From Consotaella aegiceratis (GTDB taxonomy: Bacteria; Pseudomonadota; Alphaproteobacteria; Rhizobiales; Rhizobiaceae), in contig NZ_JAZHFT010000005.1 of NCBI RefSeq assembly GCF_036541425.1, positions 62,001 through 126,000 of the forward strand: DNA of 64,000 bases, read 5' to 3'. The notes beneath the pieces are model-generated. The model searched no databases and was not told the origin of the DNA. It worked only from the letters and a program-made list of their open reading frames with translations. The position numbers and the translations under genes were made by a program. Below, one piece after another: positions 1 through 10,034 of this stretch. Numbering within the stretch: the first letter of the stretch is position 1; the number at the start of each line of letters is the position of its first letter.

Positions 1-1262
<1,262 letters not shown>

Positions 1263-1355
1263 GGCGGCGGCCCCTCCCCTTTCCATCGGCCGACATGGCA
1301 CGGCGGCACGGTTCGCCGTCGTTCGCCGGCCGCCGGCAGCCCAACGGACCAGACA

Positions 1356-2735
1356 ATGACGATCGTGTTTGAAGGCCGCCTGACGCTCGATGCCATGGCG
1401 ACCCACCAACCCCACAGCTTTATGGTGCCCGCCGGGGTGCGAACGCTGAAGGCGCGCTTCACGCACGAACCGAAGCATCCCGGCGTCGGCGACATCCCGC
1501 ATCAATTGAGCATCTCGGTCTATGGCCCGAACGGCGCACGCGGCACGCGACACAACAACGCCGACCAGAGCCCGATCATCTCGCAGGATTGGGCCTCACC
1601 CGGCTATCTGCCCGGACCGATCGAGGCGGGAGACTGGACCGTGGAGATCGACGTCCATCGCGTGCTGGCACCGGGCTCAGTCGCCTACCGCATCGACGTC
1701 GAATGGTCGGACGAAGCGCCCTGTTCCGAGGCCGAGCCAGCCATCGCGGCCGTCAAGGGAAACCGCCGGCGCGGTCCCGGGTGGTATCAAGGCGACCTGC
1801 ATGGGCATACGCTTCATTCCGACGGCGGGCTCAGCGTCGCCGACTATTTGGAGCTGGCGCTCGAACGCGGACACGACTTCGTGGCGCTGACCGACCACAA
1901 CACCGTTTCCGGACTGGCCGAACTCGCAGCGCGCGCCGGCGAGCGCATCACCATTCTCGGCGGCGAGGAGCTGACCACCTTCCATGGCCACGCGCTCGTG
2001 CTCGGCACGCGCGAATGGAGCGAGTGGCGGGTCAAGGACGGCAGCACGATGAGCGGGCTGGCGGACAAGATCACGGCCGACGAGAAGCTCTTCGTCATCG
2101 CGCATCCCAAGGCCGAGGGGCATCCGTTCTGCACGGGATGCCGCTGGGCCTATGCCGACGTGTTTCCCGGCCCCGTCCGCCATGTCGAGATCTGGAACGG
2201 CCCCTGGCACACGAACGATCTTCGCAACGAGCTCGCCGTGCGGCTCTTCTATCGCTGGCTCAACGCGGGTTATCGCATGCGCGCGACCACCGGCACGGAT
2301 ACGCATCGGCGGCGTCCGGCGACCGACCGGCTGGCTGTGCTGATGGTCCGCGCCCAGGACAACACGGAAGCCGAAATTCTGCAGGCGATCCGCTCCGGCC
2401 ATTGTTATGTGACCAGCGGTCCGCGGATGGAGGTTTCGGCAGTCTCCGAGAGTGGCGAGACCTGCAGCATGGGAGACCTGATGGCGGCCGGTGCGGCGAC
2501 GCTGGCCTGCTCGGTCAGCCGGGTCACGAACGGCGGCGGCGCATTTCGACTGCGCCTGATCCACAATGCCCTGGAGGTCGAGAGCTGGCCGGTCGCCGGT
2601 TCGGCGAAGGTCGAGGTGGCATTCACGACAAAGGACGGCGACTGGTTCGTCTTCGAATTGCGCGATGCGGCCGGCGAGCTTCACGCGCTGACCAATCCCG
2701 TTTTCATCGGCACCGAGCCACAGACCTGGCGCTGA
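1356..2735 (+). CDS. CehA/McbA-family PHP-domain metallohydrolase
   Basis: A 459-residue protein. An N-terminal beta-sandwich-like segment of about 140 residues precedes a PHP metallohydrolase domain. Visible metal-ligand motifs are DLHGHTLHSDG (His149, His151, His154), LTDHN (Asp180, His181), GGEE (Glu204/205) and HGH (His210, His212), with GTDTH further on. This arrangement matches the CehA/McbA family, named after a carbaryl hydrolase, whose members cleave phosphoesters, carbamates or other esters using bound metals. The true substrate is unknown. There is no signal peptide, so it is probably cytoplasmic. It starts 93 bp after the transporter ATPase on the same strand and is probably in the same operon. 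It converges with a second family member that ends 16 bp away. Confidence 0.85.
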   Translation: MTIVFEGRLTLDAMATHQPHSFMVPAGVRTLKARFTHEPKHPGVGDIPHQLSISVYGPNGARGTRHNNADQSPIISQDWASPGYLPGPIEAGDWTVEIDVHRVLAPGSVAYRIDVEWSDEAPCSEAEPAIAAVKGNRRRGPGWYQGDLHGHTLHSDGGLSVADYLELALERGHDFVALTDHNTVSGLAELAARAGERITILGGEELTTFHGHALVLGTREWSEWRVKDGSTMSGLADKITADEKLFVIAHPKAEGHPFCTGCRWAYADVFPGPVRHVEIWNGPWHTNDLRNELAVRLFYRWLNAGYRMRATTGTDTHRRRPATDRLAVLMVRAQDNTEAEILQAIRSGHCYVTSGPRMEVSAVSESGETCSMGDLMAAGAATLACSVSRVTNGGGAFRLRLIHNALEVESWPVAGSAKVEVAFTTKDGDWFVFELRDAAGELHALTNPVFIGTEPQTWR

Positions 2736-2751
2736 TCGAGCGGTCGTCGCC

Positions 2752-3861
2752 TCAGAAGTTCGGATCGTAATTGAAATAGATCGGGTTCGACAGGCCGATC
2801 ATGTTGAGGCTCAACGCCATCGAGTTCGGCACTTCGGGATAGGGCGTCTGGGGGCCTTCCACCTCGACCCGGTAGTAGCTTCTCACGTCCTTTCCCGGCG
2901 TGTCGGTGAACTGCACCGACCGGGTCTCGGCATCCGTGGTGAAGAGGCCGAACACCTCGCGATCCTTGACCACCCGGACGGTATAGCACGCTCCGGCAAT
3001 GCCGCCCCCGACCAGCCGGACCTCGAAGGTCACCGGGCTGCCATCGGGCTTGGCATTGTCGCCCATCATCATGTCCATCACGCCGTCCCGGTCGCGGTCG
3101 GCATAGAGTTCGACGCGGGGATTGCAGGGGTTCGCACTGACCGAAGCGCGCCCTCGGACCAGGGCATCGAGGATCGCCGGCTTGGTCCGCTCTTTCGCAA
3201 AGATCCAGGTGGTCGGTGTTCCCACATAGTTGGCGGTCGCCTCGATGCTGAGCGGCGTCGTCTGCTCGGGCGTGTCGGGCACGCCGTGATGGGAGTCGCT
3301 GCCGCCGCGTGCCCCGAGCATGCGGCCGGACTTCAGCATGTCGTCCCAGATCCGCACGCCGGGGACGTTCTTCGGCCAAACGCTGGTGTTCCAGATCTCG
3401 ACGGAATCGGCCAGATCGAAGGAATAGCCGTAGTGGTTCTTGGTGCTCGGATGGTTGGCCGACATGTGGACGCCAAGCCTCTGCTTGAGCGCCAGGATGT
3501 TCCAATCGCGGTCGTCGCGCGCATCGAAGACGCTCTGGTGGTCGTAGGGCTCGGCCGAGAGGATGTTGACGTGACCGCGCGCCGCCGTCAGCTCGGCGCC
3601 GTGGAACAGGAGGAGCGTGTCGGACCTGAACTCCGGATCGCTCCACGTATGATGGGCGACGTCCCCGCCGACATGCACGTCGTGATCGGTGATCGCCAGA
3701 TAGTCGAAGCCGAGCCTTTCGGCAAAACCGATGATCTTGGCTTCGGGATTGTTCGTCGAATCGAGACTGTGGCGCGAGTGAAGATGCCAGTCGCCCTTCA
3801 GCCACACCCCGTCGGTCATGTCGGGGTTTTGCGGAAGGGATTCAGGAATGCCGGGGATCAT
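2752..3861 (-). CDS. CehA/McbA-family PHP-domain metallohydrolase (second copy)
   Basis: A 369-residue protein if translation starts at the ATG at 3861. The frame is open to 3942, but that extra N-terminus is basic and low-complexity, so the shorter start is preferred. Motifs GDWHLHSRHS (His26, His28, His31), AITDHDVH (Asp59, His60), HGAE (Glu90) and RGH (His97) mark a PHP-type metal site. The family is the same as the protein encoded at 1356-2735, but the two are clearly diverged. Here the PHP domain is N-terminal and a beta-rich C-terminal domain follows, the reverse order of its neighbour. Convergent, diverged paralogues beside a peptide-type transporter suggest related but non-identical substrates (inference). 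Confidence 0.83.
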   Translation of the reverse strand: MIPGIPESLPQNPDMTDGVWLKGDWHLHSRHSLDSTNNPEAKIIGFAERLGFDYLAITDHDVHVGGDVAHHTWSDPEFRSDTLLLFHGAELTAARGHVNILSAEPYDHQSVFDARDDRDWNILALKQRLGVHMSANHPSTKNHYGYSFDLADSVEIWNTSVWPKNVPGVRIWDDMLKSGRMLGARGGSDSHHGVPDTPEQTTPLSIEATANYVGTPTTWIFAKERTKPAILDALVRGRASVSANPCNPRVELYADRDRDGVMDMMMGDNAKPDGSPVTFEVRLVGGGIAGACYTVRVVKDREVFGLFTTDAETRSVQFTDTPGKDVRSYYRVEVEGPQTPYPEVPNSMALSLNMIGLSNPIYFNYDPNF

Positions 3862-4036
3862 CGTCGATATCGCTTTTCGTCGAGACGGTCGTGAAGACCG
3901 ATCTGTTTTTGGGCCGGGTCGGGTTCGGCGGCTCATGGCCATATAAGCCGGCGTGGCGCTATCATTGTTGCATGACGCTTTAACGGCATTCTTCGCCGAA
4001 ACGAACCCCGCGACGGTAACCCAGACCGCGGCTTTC

Positions 4037-5146
4037 CTATTCGAGGCTGCGGCGAAACAGCCATGCCGACCCCGCCAGCGCCACGGCCGCGATCAGGACC
4101 AGCGGCACCGTCTGCTGCACCACTTCGTGCAAGGGAATGTCCTTCAGGAACACACCGCGCACGATGACCAGGTAATAGCGCAGCGGATCGATGACCGTGA
4201 TCCATTGCAGCCACTCCGGCATGTTTTCGATCGGGGTCGCGAAGCCCGATAGCAGCATCGCCGGAACCATGAACAGGAAGGCGCCCAGGATCGCCTGCTG
4301 CTGGGTGGCGGCGAGCGCAGAGACGAACAGCCCGATGCCGGCGACCGCCGCGAGATAGAAGAGCCCGCTGGCGTAGAGCGGCAGCAGCGAGCCACGCAGC
4401 GGCACGCCGAACAGAAAGACGGCCGCGATCACATAGGCGGTCATGTGGAACAGCCCGATCAGCATCGGCGGCACCAGCTTGCCGATCAGGATCTCATGCA
4501 CGCGCAACGGCGAGACCATCAATTGATCGAAGGTGCCGAGTTCGCGTTCGCGGGCGATCGACAACGCCGTCACGATCAGCCCAATCAAGAGCGAGATCGA
4601 CGCCACGAGGTTGGGCACCATGAACCAGCGGAAGATAAGATTGGCGTTGAACCAGTTGCGCGGCGTCACGGCGATCGCCTGGCTGGCGGCCCGCTGACCG
4701 AGCGGCGTCTCGGCGGCGAGTGTCGTACCGATCTGCGACAGATATCCCGAGACGATCTGCGACGCGTTGGAGCGGCGTCCGTCGAGGATGATCTGCAGGT
4801 CGGCGGGCGAGCCGGCCTCGATGTCGCGCGAGAAATCCGGGCCGATCTGGACGGCGGCGATCACTGCCTGACGATCGATGGCGTCACGGATCTCGGCGGG
4901 GTTTTCCGCAACCGTCACGGTGCGAAAGGTGGTCGAACCCTCGACGCGCCGGACGAATTCCTGCCCCCAGGCGCCCCGATCCCGATTCAGGACCATGACG
5001 TCGACATTGCGCACTTCCAGCGTGGCCGCATAGGAAAAGACCAGCAGCTGCATGATCGGCGGCACGATCAGAATGACACGGCTCTTGGGGTCGCGCAGCA
5101 CCGCCAGGAGCTCCTTGATGATGAGCGCCTTCAACCGCGTCCACAT
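4037..5146 (-). CDS. ybhR: ABC-2 type permease, YbhR-like (multidrug exporter subunit)
   Basis: A 369-residue ABC-2 integral membrane protein. There is an N-terminal membrane segment (about residues 24-42), a large extracytoplasmic loop with the variable substrate-facing region, then five hydrophobic segments in the C-terminal half. The conserved ABC-2 helix region contains ARERELGTFDQLMVSP. It is the last gene of a five-gene minus-strand operon whose order equals E. coli cecR-ybhG-ybhF-ybhS-ybhR. It starts 1 bp after the neighbouring permease stops, indicating translational coupling. It should form the heteromeric membrane channel with that permease, exporting a drug-like or cationic substrate. 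The substrate cannot be read from sequence. Confidence 0.88.
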   Translation of the reverse strand: MWTRLKALIIKELLAVLRDPKSRVILIVPPIMQLLVFSYAATLEVRNVDVMVLNRDRGAWGQEFVRRVEGSTTFRTVTVAENPAEIRDAIDRQAVIAAVQIGPDFSRDIEAGSPADLQIILDGRRSNASQIVSGYLSQIGTTLAAETPLGQRAASQAIAVTPRNWFNANLIFRWFMVPNLVASISLLIGLIVTALSIARERELGTFDQLMVSPLRVHEILIGKLVPPMLIGLFHMTAYVIAAVFLFGVPLRGSLLPLYASGLFYLAAVAGIGLFVSALAATQQQAILGAFLFMVPAMLLSGFATPIENMPEWLQWITVIDPLRYYLVIVRGVFLKDIPLHEVVQQTVPLVLIAAVALAGSAWLFRRSLE

Positions 5147-5147
5147 C

Positions 5148-6287
5148 TCAGGCGATCCGCTTTCTTGTGTTGCGCGCCGCCAGGACGAAGAAAATGGCGC
5201 CGATCGCCAGCATGGCGCCGATGGCGCGCAGGAACATCGGCCAGATGTCGCCGGCCAGGAACACCGATTGGAGGCTCGGGATCAGATAGCGCGCCGGCAC
5301 GGCGTAGGTGATCCACTGGACGACCGTCGGCATCGAGTTGATTTCGAAGATGAAGCCCGACAGCAGAAAGGCCGGCAGGAAGCCGGTGATCAGCGCAAGC
5401 TGGGAGGCCAGGAACTGGTTTTTCGTCGCGGCGGAAATCAACAGTCCCTGGCCGAGCGCCGGGATCAGGAAAGCGGCCGACAGGCTGTAGAGCGCCAGGA
5501 TCGAACCGCGGAACGGCACATCGAACAGCCACACCGAAAGCAACACGCACAAGGTCATCGCGGCAAGCCCGAGCAGGAAATAGGGCAGCACCTTGCCGAT
5601 CAGCAGTTCGGCCGCGGTCACCGGGGTCGCCATCATCGCTTCCATGGTGCCGCGTTCCCACTCGCGCGCGACGACGAGCGAGGTCAGCAGCGTGCCGACG
5701 AGCGTCATGACGATGGCGACCGCCCCCGGCACCAGAAAGTAGCGGCTGGTCAACTCCGCATTGAACCAGAAGCGCGTCTCGATCTCGATGGGACTGCGCG
5801 CCGCCGCCCCCGCCTGTGCCTGTCTCTGCGCCTGCCAGTTGGCGATGGTCGCCCGGGCGTAGGACTGCACGAAATTCGCGGTGTTGGGATCGCTGCCGTC
5901 GACGATGACCTGGATTTCGGGCGTACGGCCGGCATCGTAGTCGGTGGCGAAGGACGCCGGAACGACGACGATCCCGCGCACTTTGCCCAGCACAAGATCG
6001 TCGGTGAATTCTCGCCGGTCGCGACCGACCGAGACCGCGAAATAGGGCGAGGCGGAAAAGCTCGCGGCCAGATCCTCGGTCACCGGCGTCGTCTGCTCGA
6101 CCACCAACGCCACTTGTGTGCGCGCGACGTCGAGCGAAATGCCGTAGCCGAACAGAAACAACAGGATCAGCGGCAGGAGGACGGCGATGAGCAGCGTGCT
6201 CGGATCGCGCATCGCCTGCAGGCTCTCCTTGCGAACCAGCGACAACAGCCGAAAGCCACGGCCGCCGGCGATCGCACCGCTGCTCAT
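5148..6287 (-). CDS. ybhS: ABC-2 type permease, YbhS-like (multidrug exporter subunit)
   Basis: A 379-residue ABC-2 permease. The frame is open far upstream, but the ATG at 6287 overlaps the stop of the ATPase gene by 4 bases (ATGA) and begins directly before the typical RKESLQAMRDPSTL amphipathic helix, so that start is chosen. The first membrane helix is about residues 30-50. A periplasmic loop follows, then a five-helix C-terminal bundle with the family motif WERGTMEAMMATPV. It pairs with the permease encoded at 4037-5146 and is energised by the tandem ATPase. Its homologue YbhS in E. coli belongs to an exporter linked to cephalosporin and chloramphenicol tolerance under CecR control (established for E. 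coli, inferred here). Confidence 0.88.
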   Translation of the reverse strand: MSSGAIAGGRGFRLLSLVRKESLQAMRDPSTLLIAVLLPLILLFLFGYGISLDVARTQVALVVEQTTPVTEDLAASFSASPYFAVSVGRDRREFTDDLVLGKVRGIVVVPASFATDYDAGRTPEIQVIVDGSDPNTANFVQSYARATIANWQAQRQAQAGAAARSPIEIETRFWFNAELTSRYFLVPGAVAIVMTLVGTLLTSLVVAREWERGTMEAMMATPVTAAELLIGKVLPYFLLGLAAMTLCVLLSVWLFDVPFRGSILALYSLSAAFLIPALGQGLLISAATKNQFLASQLALITGFLPAFLLSGFIFEINSMPTVVQWITYAVPARYLIPSLQSVFLAGDIWPMFLRAIGAMLAIGAIFFVLAARNTRKRIA

Positions 6288-8026
6288 GCCGCCTCCCTCC
6301 GTTGCTCGGTGTCCTGGATCAGGGCGATGAAGGCATCTTCCATCGTCGGATCGGGACGATCGGGCGTCGCCGCTTTCCTCTTCAGATCGTCGGGCGAGCC
6401 GAGCGCGATCGACTGGCCGCGATAGATCAGCGAGATGCGATCGCAATATTCCGCCTCGTCCATGAAGTGCGTGGTGACGAGGATGGTCACGCCCTTTTCG
6501 ACGAGGCCGTTGATGTGGGTCCAGAACTCGCGCCGGGTGATCGGATCGACGCCCGACGTCGGCTCGTCGAGAAACAGGGCCTGGGGCTCGTGCATCAGCG
6601 CGCAGGCGAGCGCCAGCCGTTGCTTCAGGCCGAGAGGCAGGTCCTTCGCCGCCTGGTCGGCATGGCGCGAAAACTCGAACAGCTCGGTCATGAGTGCGGT
6701 CCGTTCGCGGCGGCGGGCCCGCGAAAGGCCGTAGACGCCGGCGAAGAAGTCGAGGTTCTGCGCGATGGTGAGGTCGCCGTAGAGCGAAAACTTCTGGGCC
6801 ATGTAGCCGAGCCGATTGCGCGCCTCGGCCGCTTCGCGGCGCAGGTCCAGTCCGGCGACCCGGCCCTCGCCGTCGCTCGGCGTCAACAATCCGCAGAGCA
6901 TCTTGAAGGTCGTCGACTTGCCGGCGCCGTTCGGCCCGAGCAGGCCGAAGATCTCGCCGCGACGCACCTCGAAGCTGATGTGGTCGGCGGCGACGAAATC
7001 GCCGAACCGCTTGGTCAGACCCCGCGCCTCGATCACCGGAGTTCCGTCGCCTTCGAAGGCACGTTGAACCTCGGCAATGCGGGATCGACCGCCGGGACCG
7101 CCGCCCAGCATGTCGACGAAGGCGTCCTCGAAACGTGGCGGGATCGGCGCGATCTTCGCCTCCGGCTCGTCCGGCGTGACCGACAGCGTCGCGCCCTCGG
7201 CGGCGACCAGACGCAAGGCCTCGCCCTGGATCACGCCATCGACCACGCCCTCCGCATCGAGCAGCCGGGCGAGCACCTGTCGCCGGCGGCCATGCAGGCC
7301 GGACATGCGAAGGACGCGGCCGGCGACACGGTCGGTCAGATCGGCCGGCGGGCCGCTGAACAGCAACTGGCCCTGGTTGAGCAGAAGGACGCAATCGCAC
7401 GCCTCCGCCTCGTCGAGATAGGCCGTCGACCACAGGACGCTGACGCCCTCCTTGGTCAGATCCTCCACCATCTTCCAGAGATCGCGCCGCGACAGCGGGT
7501 CGACGCCGACGCCCGGCTCGTCCAGCAGCAGCAGACGCGGCTTCTTCAGCAGCGCGCAGGCAAGGCCGAGCTTCTGCTTCATGCCGCCGGACAGCCGTCC
7601 TGCGCGGCGCGCCGTAAAACGCCGAAGATCGGTGAAGGTCAGCAATTCGTCGAAGATTTGCGGCCGCTCGGCGCGCGGCAAGCCGCGCAGATCGGCATAG
7701 AGATCGAGATTCTCCTGCACGGAGAGGTCTTCGTAGAGGCCGAAGCGCTGCGGCATGTAGCCGATCGCCGACTGGATCGCCGCCGCACGGGTGCGCGTGT
7801 CGAAGCCGAGCACCTCGATGCGGCCTTGGGTGGGCACCATCAGGCCCGTCATCAAACGGATCAAGGTCGTCTTGCCGGCGCCATCGGGACCGACCAGTCC
7901 GGTGATCTGAGCCGGGTGGACCTCGGCCGTCACACCGTCGAGCGCCGGCGCCGCCTCGCCGAAGATTTGCGTCACGCCGTCGAGGCGGACGACGGCGTCG
8001 TCCTCTCGTCCAGCCGGCCCGCTCAT
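6284..8026 (-). CDS. ybhF: Tandem ABC transporter ATPase, YbhF-like
   Basis: A 580-residue protein made of two ATP-binding cassettes. Cassette 1 has Walker A GPDGAGKT (residues 46-53), signature LSGGMKQK and Walker B LLLLDEP. Cassette 2 has Walker A GPNGAGKS (364-371) and Walker B LFLDEP, but its signature reads LPLGLKQR instead of LSGGxxQ. The start at 8026 gives an ATGA overlap with the HlyD-like gene; upstream in-frame sequence lacks homology. It supplies energy to the two ABC-2 permeases. The altered second signature suggests one composite ATP site is weak or regulatory, as in several asymmetric ABC exporters (inference). Confidence 0.9.
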   Translation of the reverse strand: MSGPAGREDDAVVRLDGVTQIFGEAAPALDGVTAEVHPAQITGLVGPDGAGKTTLIRLMTGLMVPTQGRIEVLGFDTRTRAAAIQSAIGYMPQRFGLYEDLSVQENLDLYADLRGLPRAERPQIFDELLTFTDLRRFTARRAGRLSGGMKQKLGLACALLKKPRLLLLDEPGVGVDPLSRRDLWKMVEDLTKEGVSVLWSTAYLDEAEACDCVLLLNQGQLLFSGPPADLTDRVAGRVLRMSGLHGRRRQVLARLLDAEGVVDGVIQGEALRLVAAEGATLSVTPDEPEAKIAPIPPRFEDAFVDMLGGGPGGRSRIAEVQRAFEGDGTPVIEARGLTKRFGDFVAADHISFEVRRGEIFGLLGPNGAGKSTTFKMLCGLLTPSDGEGRVAGLDLRREAAEARNRLGYMAQKFSLYGDLTIAQNLDFFAGVYGLSRARRRERTALMTELFEFSRHADQAAKDLPLGLKQRLALACALMHEPQALFLDEPTSGVDPITRREFWTHINGLVEKGVTILVTTHFMDEAEYCDRISLIYRGQSIALGSPDDLKRKAATPDRPDPTMEDAFIALIQDTEQRREAA

Positions 8027-9027
8027 GATCCTGCGTCCTCCAGTTGGACCGTCACCGGCATGCCCTGCCGCAGGTCCGGCCCCGGATTGTCTATCACCAC
8101 GCGCAGCCGATAGACGAGATCGGTGCGCAATTCCGGCGTCTCGACCGATTTGGGCGTGAACTCGGCGACCGGAGAAATGAAGCCCACCGTCCCCTCGTAG
8201 CTCTGGCCGGGCCGGGTATCGGAGGCGACGCGAACCGCCATGCCGGGATGGACCCGGCCCAGATCGGGCTCGCCCACATAGGCACGCACCCAGACCGGCC
8301 TGGTCAGCGAAAGGACGAACACGGTATCGGACGACGAGACGATCGCGCCTTCCTCTTCGACCCGAGAGAGAATGATGCCATCGCTCGGCGCGACGAGACG
8401 CGCGTCCTCGAGCGACAGGCAAGCGGTCTCGACCTCGGCCTCAGCGGCGCGAAGCTGTGCCTCGGCGGCGGCGATCTCTTCGGCGCGCGTCCCCTCCTCC
8501 AGGAGGTTCAGCGCGCTCTTGGCGGCTTCGGCCTGGGCTTTCGCCTCGTCCGACGTCGCCTCGGCCTCGTCGAGGGTGCCTTGCGAGACCGTTCCCTGCT
8601 GGCGAAGCTGCTTGGCACGCGTCAGCGCCAAATCGGCATAGCGCACACTGGCCAGATGCTGGTCATACGTCGCCTTGGCCTGGGCGATCTCGGCCGGCCG
8701 CGGTCCGGCCTTAAGCTTGTCCAGCGTCGCGCGCAAAGCCGCGGCATTCGCCTGGGCGACCCGCAAGGCGGACTCGTAGGAGCGTGCGTCGAGAGTGGCC
8801 AACACGTCGCCGGCCTTCACGGCATCGCCCTCGTCGACGGAGAGGCCGGCGATGCGGCCCGAGACGCGAAAGCCTAAGGTCGCCTGCCGGATATCGACAT
8901 TGCCGTAAAGGACGAATTCCTGTTCGGCCTCTTCGGTCCATCCGAGCCGGGCCGGAACGTCGAACCACCAGCCGGCGGCCCCGCCAGCCACGAGCAGGGC
9001 GACAATGATGGGAACGACGCGCCTCAT
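8023..9027 (-). CDS. ybhG: HlyD-family periplasmic adaptor (membrane fusion protein), YbhG-like
   Basis: A 334-residue membrane fusion protein. It has an uncleaved N-terminal membrane anchor (residues about 4-22), a split biotinyl-lipoyl-like domain (ISVDEGDAVKAGDVLATLDAR region), a long Ala/Glu/Gln-rich alpha-helical hairpin about residues 75-205 predicted as coiled coil, and C-terminal beta-barrel domains. It should link the ABC-2 exporter to an outer membrane channel of the TolC type; none is encoded here. The start overlaps the stop of the TetR gene by 4 bases. It sits second in the cecR-ybhGFSR-like operon. Confidence 0.9.
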   Translation of the reverse strand: MRRVVPIIVALLVAGGAAGWWFDVPARLGWTEEAEQEFVLYGNVDIRQATLGFRVSGRIAGLSVDEGDAVKAGDVLATLDARSYESALRVAQANAAALRATLDKLKAGPRPAEIAQAKATYDQHLASVRYADLALTRAKQLRQQGTVSQGTLDEAEATSDEAKAQAEAAKSALNLLEEGTRAEEIAAAEAQLRAAEAEVETACLSLEDARLVAPSDGIILSRVEEEGAIVSSSDTVFVLSLTRPVWVRAYVGEPDLGRVHPGMAVRVASDTRPGQSYEGTVGFISPVAEFTPKSVETPELRTDLVYRLRVVIDNPGPDLRQGMPVTVQLEDAGS

Positions 9028-9755
9028 CGCGTTGCCTCCCCGACAGGAACCAGGTCGTCGATGATCCCATGCACGATGCGTTTGACCTCGGCAGCCTCCG
9101 CCTCGCCGATCTCGTCCCAGCTCATCTGACGGAGAACCGTTGCACGGCCGATCCGGTAGATCAGGATGTTGCCGACGAAGGAGAGGGTGCGCAGCCGAAT
9201 GTAATCGGAGGTCGGGTCCTCGTGCAGGATGGTCGCCATCAGGCGGCCGACGGCGGCGAGCATCGGTCCCATGACGCCGTCGTAGATCTTCGAGAACGCC
9301 TCGGTCGGCTCCATCTGCTCGCGGACCAGAAAACGCGCCCAGACATCCGCCTCGCGGCCGAGAAAGATGCTGGCCACGGTTTCGAGGACGCTGTGCAGGA
9401 TAAGCCGAGCCTCGGCCTCCGACAGCGCTTCGCCGGCCGCGTCCAGCTCGGCCAGGCGCCGGGCGATCTCGATCCGGCGCGGCGTGATATGGACCCCGAT
9501 CAAGGCGGCCAGATATTCGGCCGTCGCCGTATAAAGCCCCTCCTTGCCGCCGAAATAGTAGGAAATCGCCTGGAGGTTCACCCCCGCCGCGTTCGCCACG
9601 CTGCGGGTCGTCGCACCCTCGAAGCCCATGCGCCCGAAGACGTCCAGGGCGGCCGCGAGAATCCGGTCGCGCGTCGCGTCGCTTCGGGCCTGTGCCCCCC
9701 TCGCCCGGCCGCCGGCACGGGCACGACCATCAGTGTTCTCGTCGTTCGCATCCAT
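9024..9755 (-). CDS. cecR: TetR-family repressor of the exporter operon, CecR-like
   Basis: A 243-residue TetR-family regulator. The helix-turn-helix is at about residues 49-74 (TTRSVANAAGVNLQAISYYF), and the C-terminal ligand-binding and dimerisation domain resembles that of CecR/YbiH (DUF1956 group). The N-terminal 25 residues are Arg/Gly/Ala-rich and probably disordered. It is the first gene of the exporter operon, as in E. coli. The ATG at 9755 lies where transcription from the strong promoter at 9762-9790 would begin, so its mRNA may have almost no leader and no Shine-Dalgarno is visible. A TCAA-N4-TTGA palindrome overlaps the -35 box, which fits autorepression. Confidence 0.88.
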   Translation of the reverse strand: MDANDENTDGRARAGGRARGAQARSDATRDRILAAALDVFGRMGFEGATTRSVANAAGVNLQAISYYFGGKEGLYTATAEYLAALIGVHITPRRIEIARRLAELDAAGEALSEAEARLILHSVLETVASIFLGREADVWARFLVREQMEPTEAFSKIYDGVMGPMLAAVGRLMATILHEDPTSDYIRLRTLSFVGNILIYRIGRATVLRQMSWDEIGEAEAAEVKRIVHGIIDDLVPVGEATR

Positions 9756-9761
9756 GGTCGC

Positions 9762-9799
9762 AACATAGGCCTGCCTACAGAATAAGTCAATCGTTTGAT
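9762..9799 (-). promoter_or_regulatory. Promoter and overlapping operator of the cecR-ybhGFSR-like operon
   Basis: Read on the minus strand, TTGACT (9790-9785) and TATGTT (9767-9762) are separated by exactly 17 bp, a near-consensus sigma-70 promoter. The palindrome TCAATCGTTTGA (9787-9798), with imperfect flanking symmetry, overlaps the -35 box. The predicted transcription start falls at or next to the ATG at 9755. Binding of the TetR-family product here is inference. Confidence 0.65.
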
Positions 9800-9884
9800 T
9801 TATTTTTGGCGACGAGCTGGCTGGATGGGAGCGATGCGGGTCCCGATTGCCGTCTGCGACCGGACCACAGCAGGCCGATCCATC

Positions 9885-9935
9885 CTTCAAAAACAAGAGA
9901 TCCGGCGCCGACGGATCGCCGGCACCGGATCTCTT
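9885..9935 (-). terminator. Rho-independent terminator after fdhF
   Basis: An 11-bp perfect stem is formed by 9895-9905 (AAGAGATCCGG) and 9925-9935 (CCGGATCTCTT), with a 19-nt GC-rich loop region that can itself pair. Read on the minus strand it is followed by a T-rich run (9888-9894). It lies about 100 bp beyond the fdhF stop and is well placed to end the hydN-fdhF transcript. Confidence 0.75.
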
Positions 9936-10034
9936 TGGACGGGACGACGACCGCCTCGTTAGAGGCGACCGGTCAAGGGAGGAGCAACGGCGTCGGGAGC
10001 GGCGGCCTTGGTCGCCCCTCCATCCGCATCATCG

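Noticed and set aside
5148..7433. Very long minus-strand frame joining the YbhS permease with upstream sequence
   Set aside because: The portion beyond 6287 lies in another frame of the ATPase gene and has no homology. The ATGA start at 6287 fits the operon.
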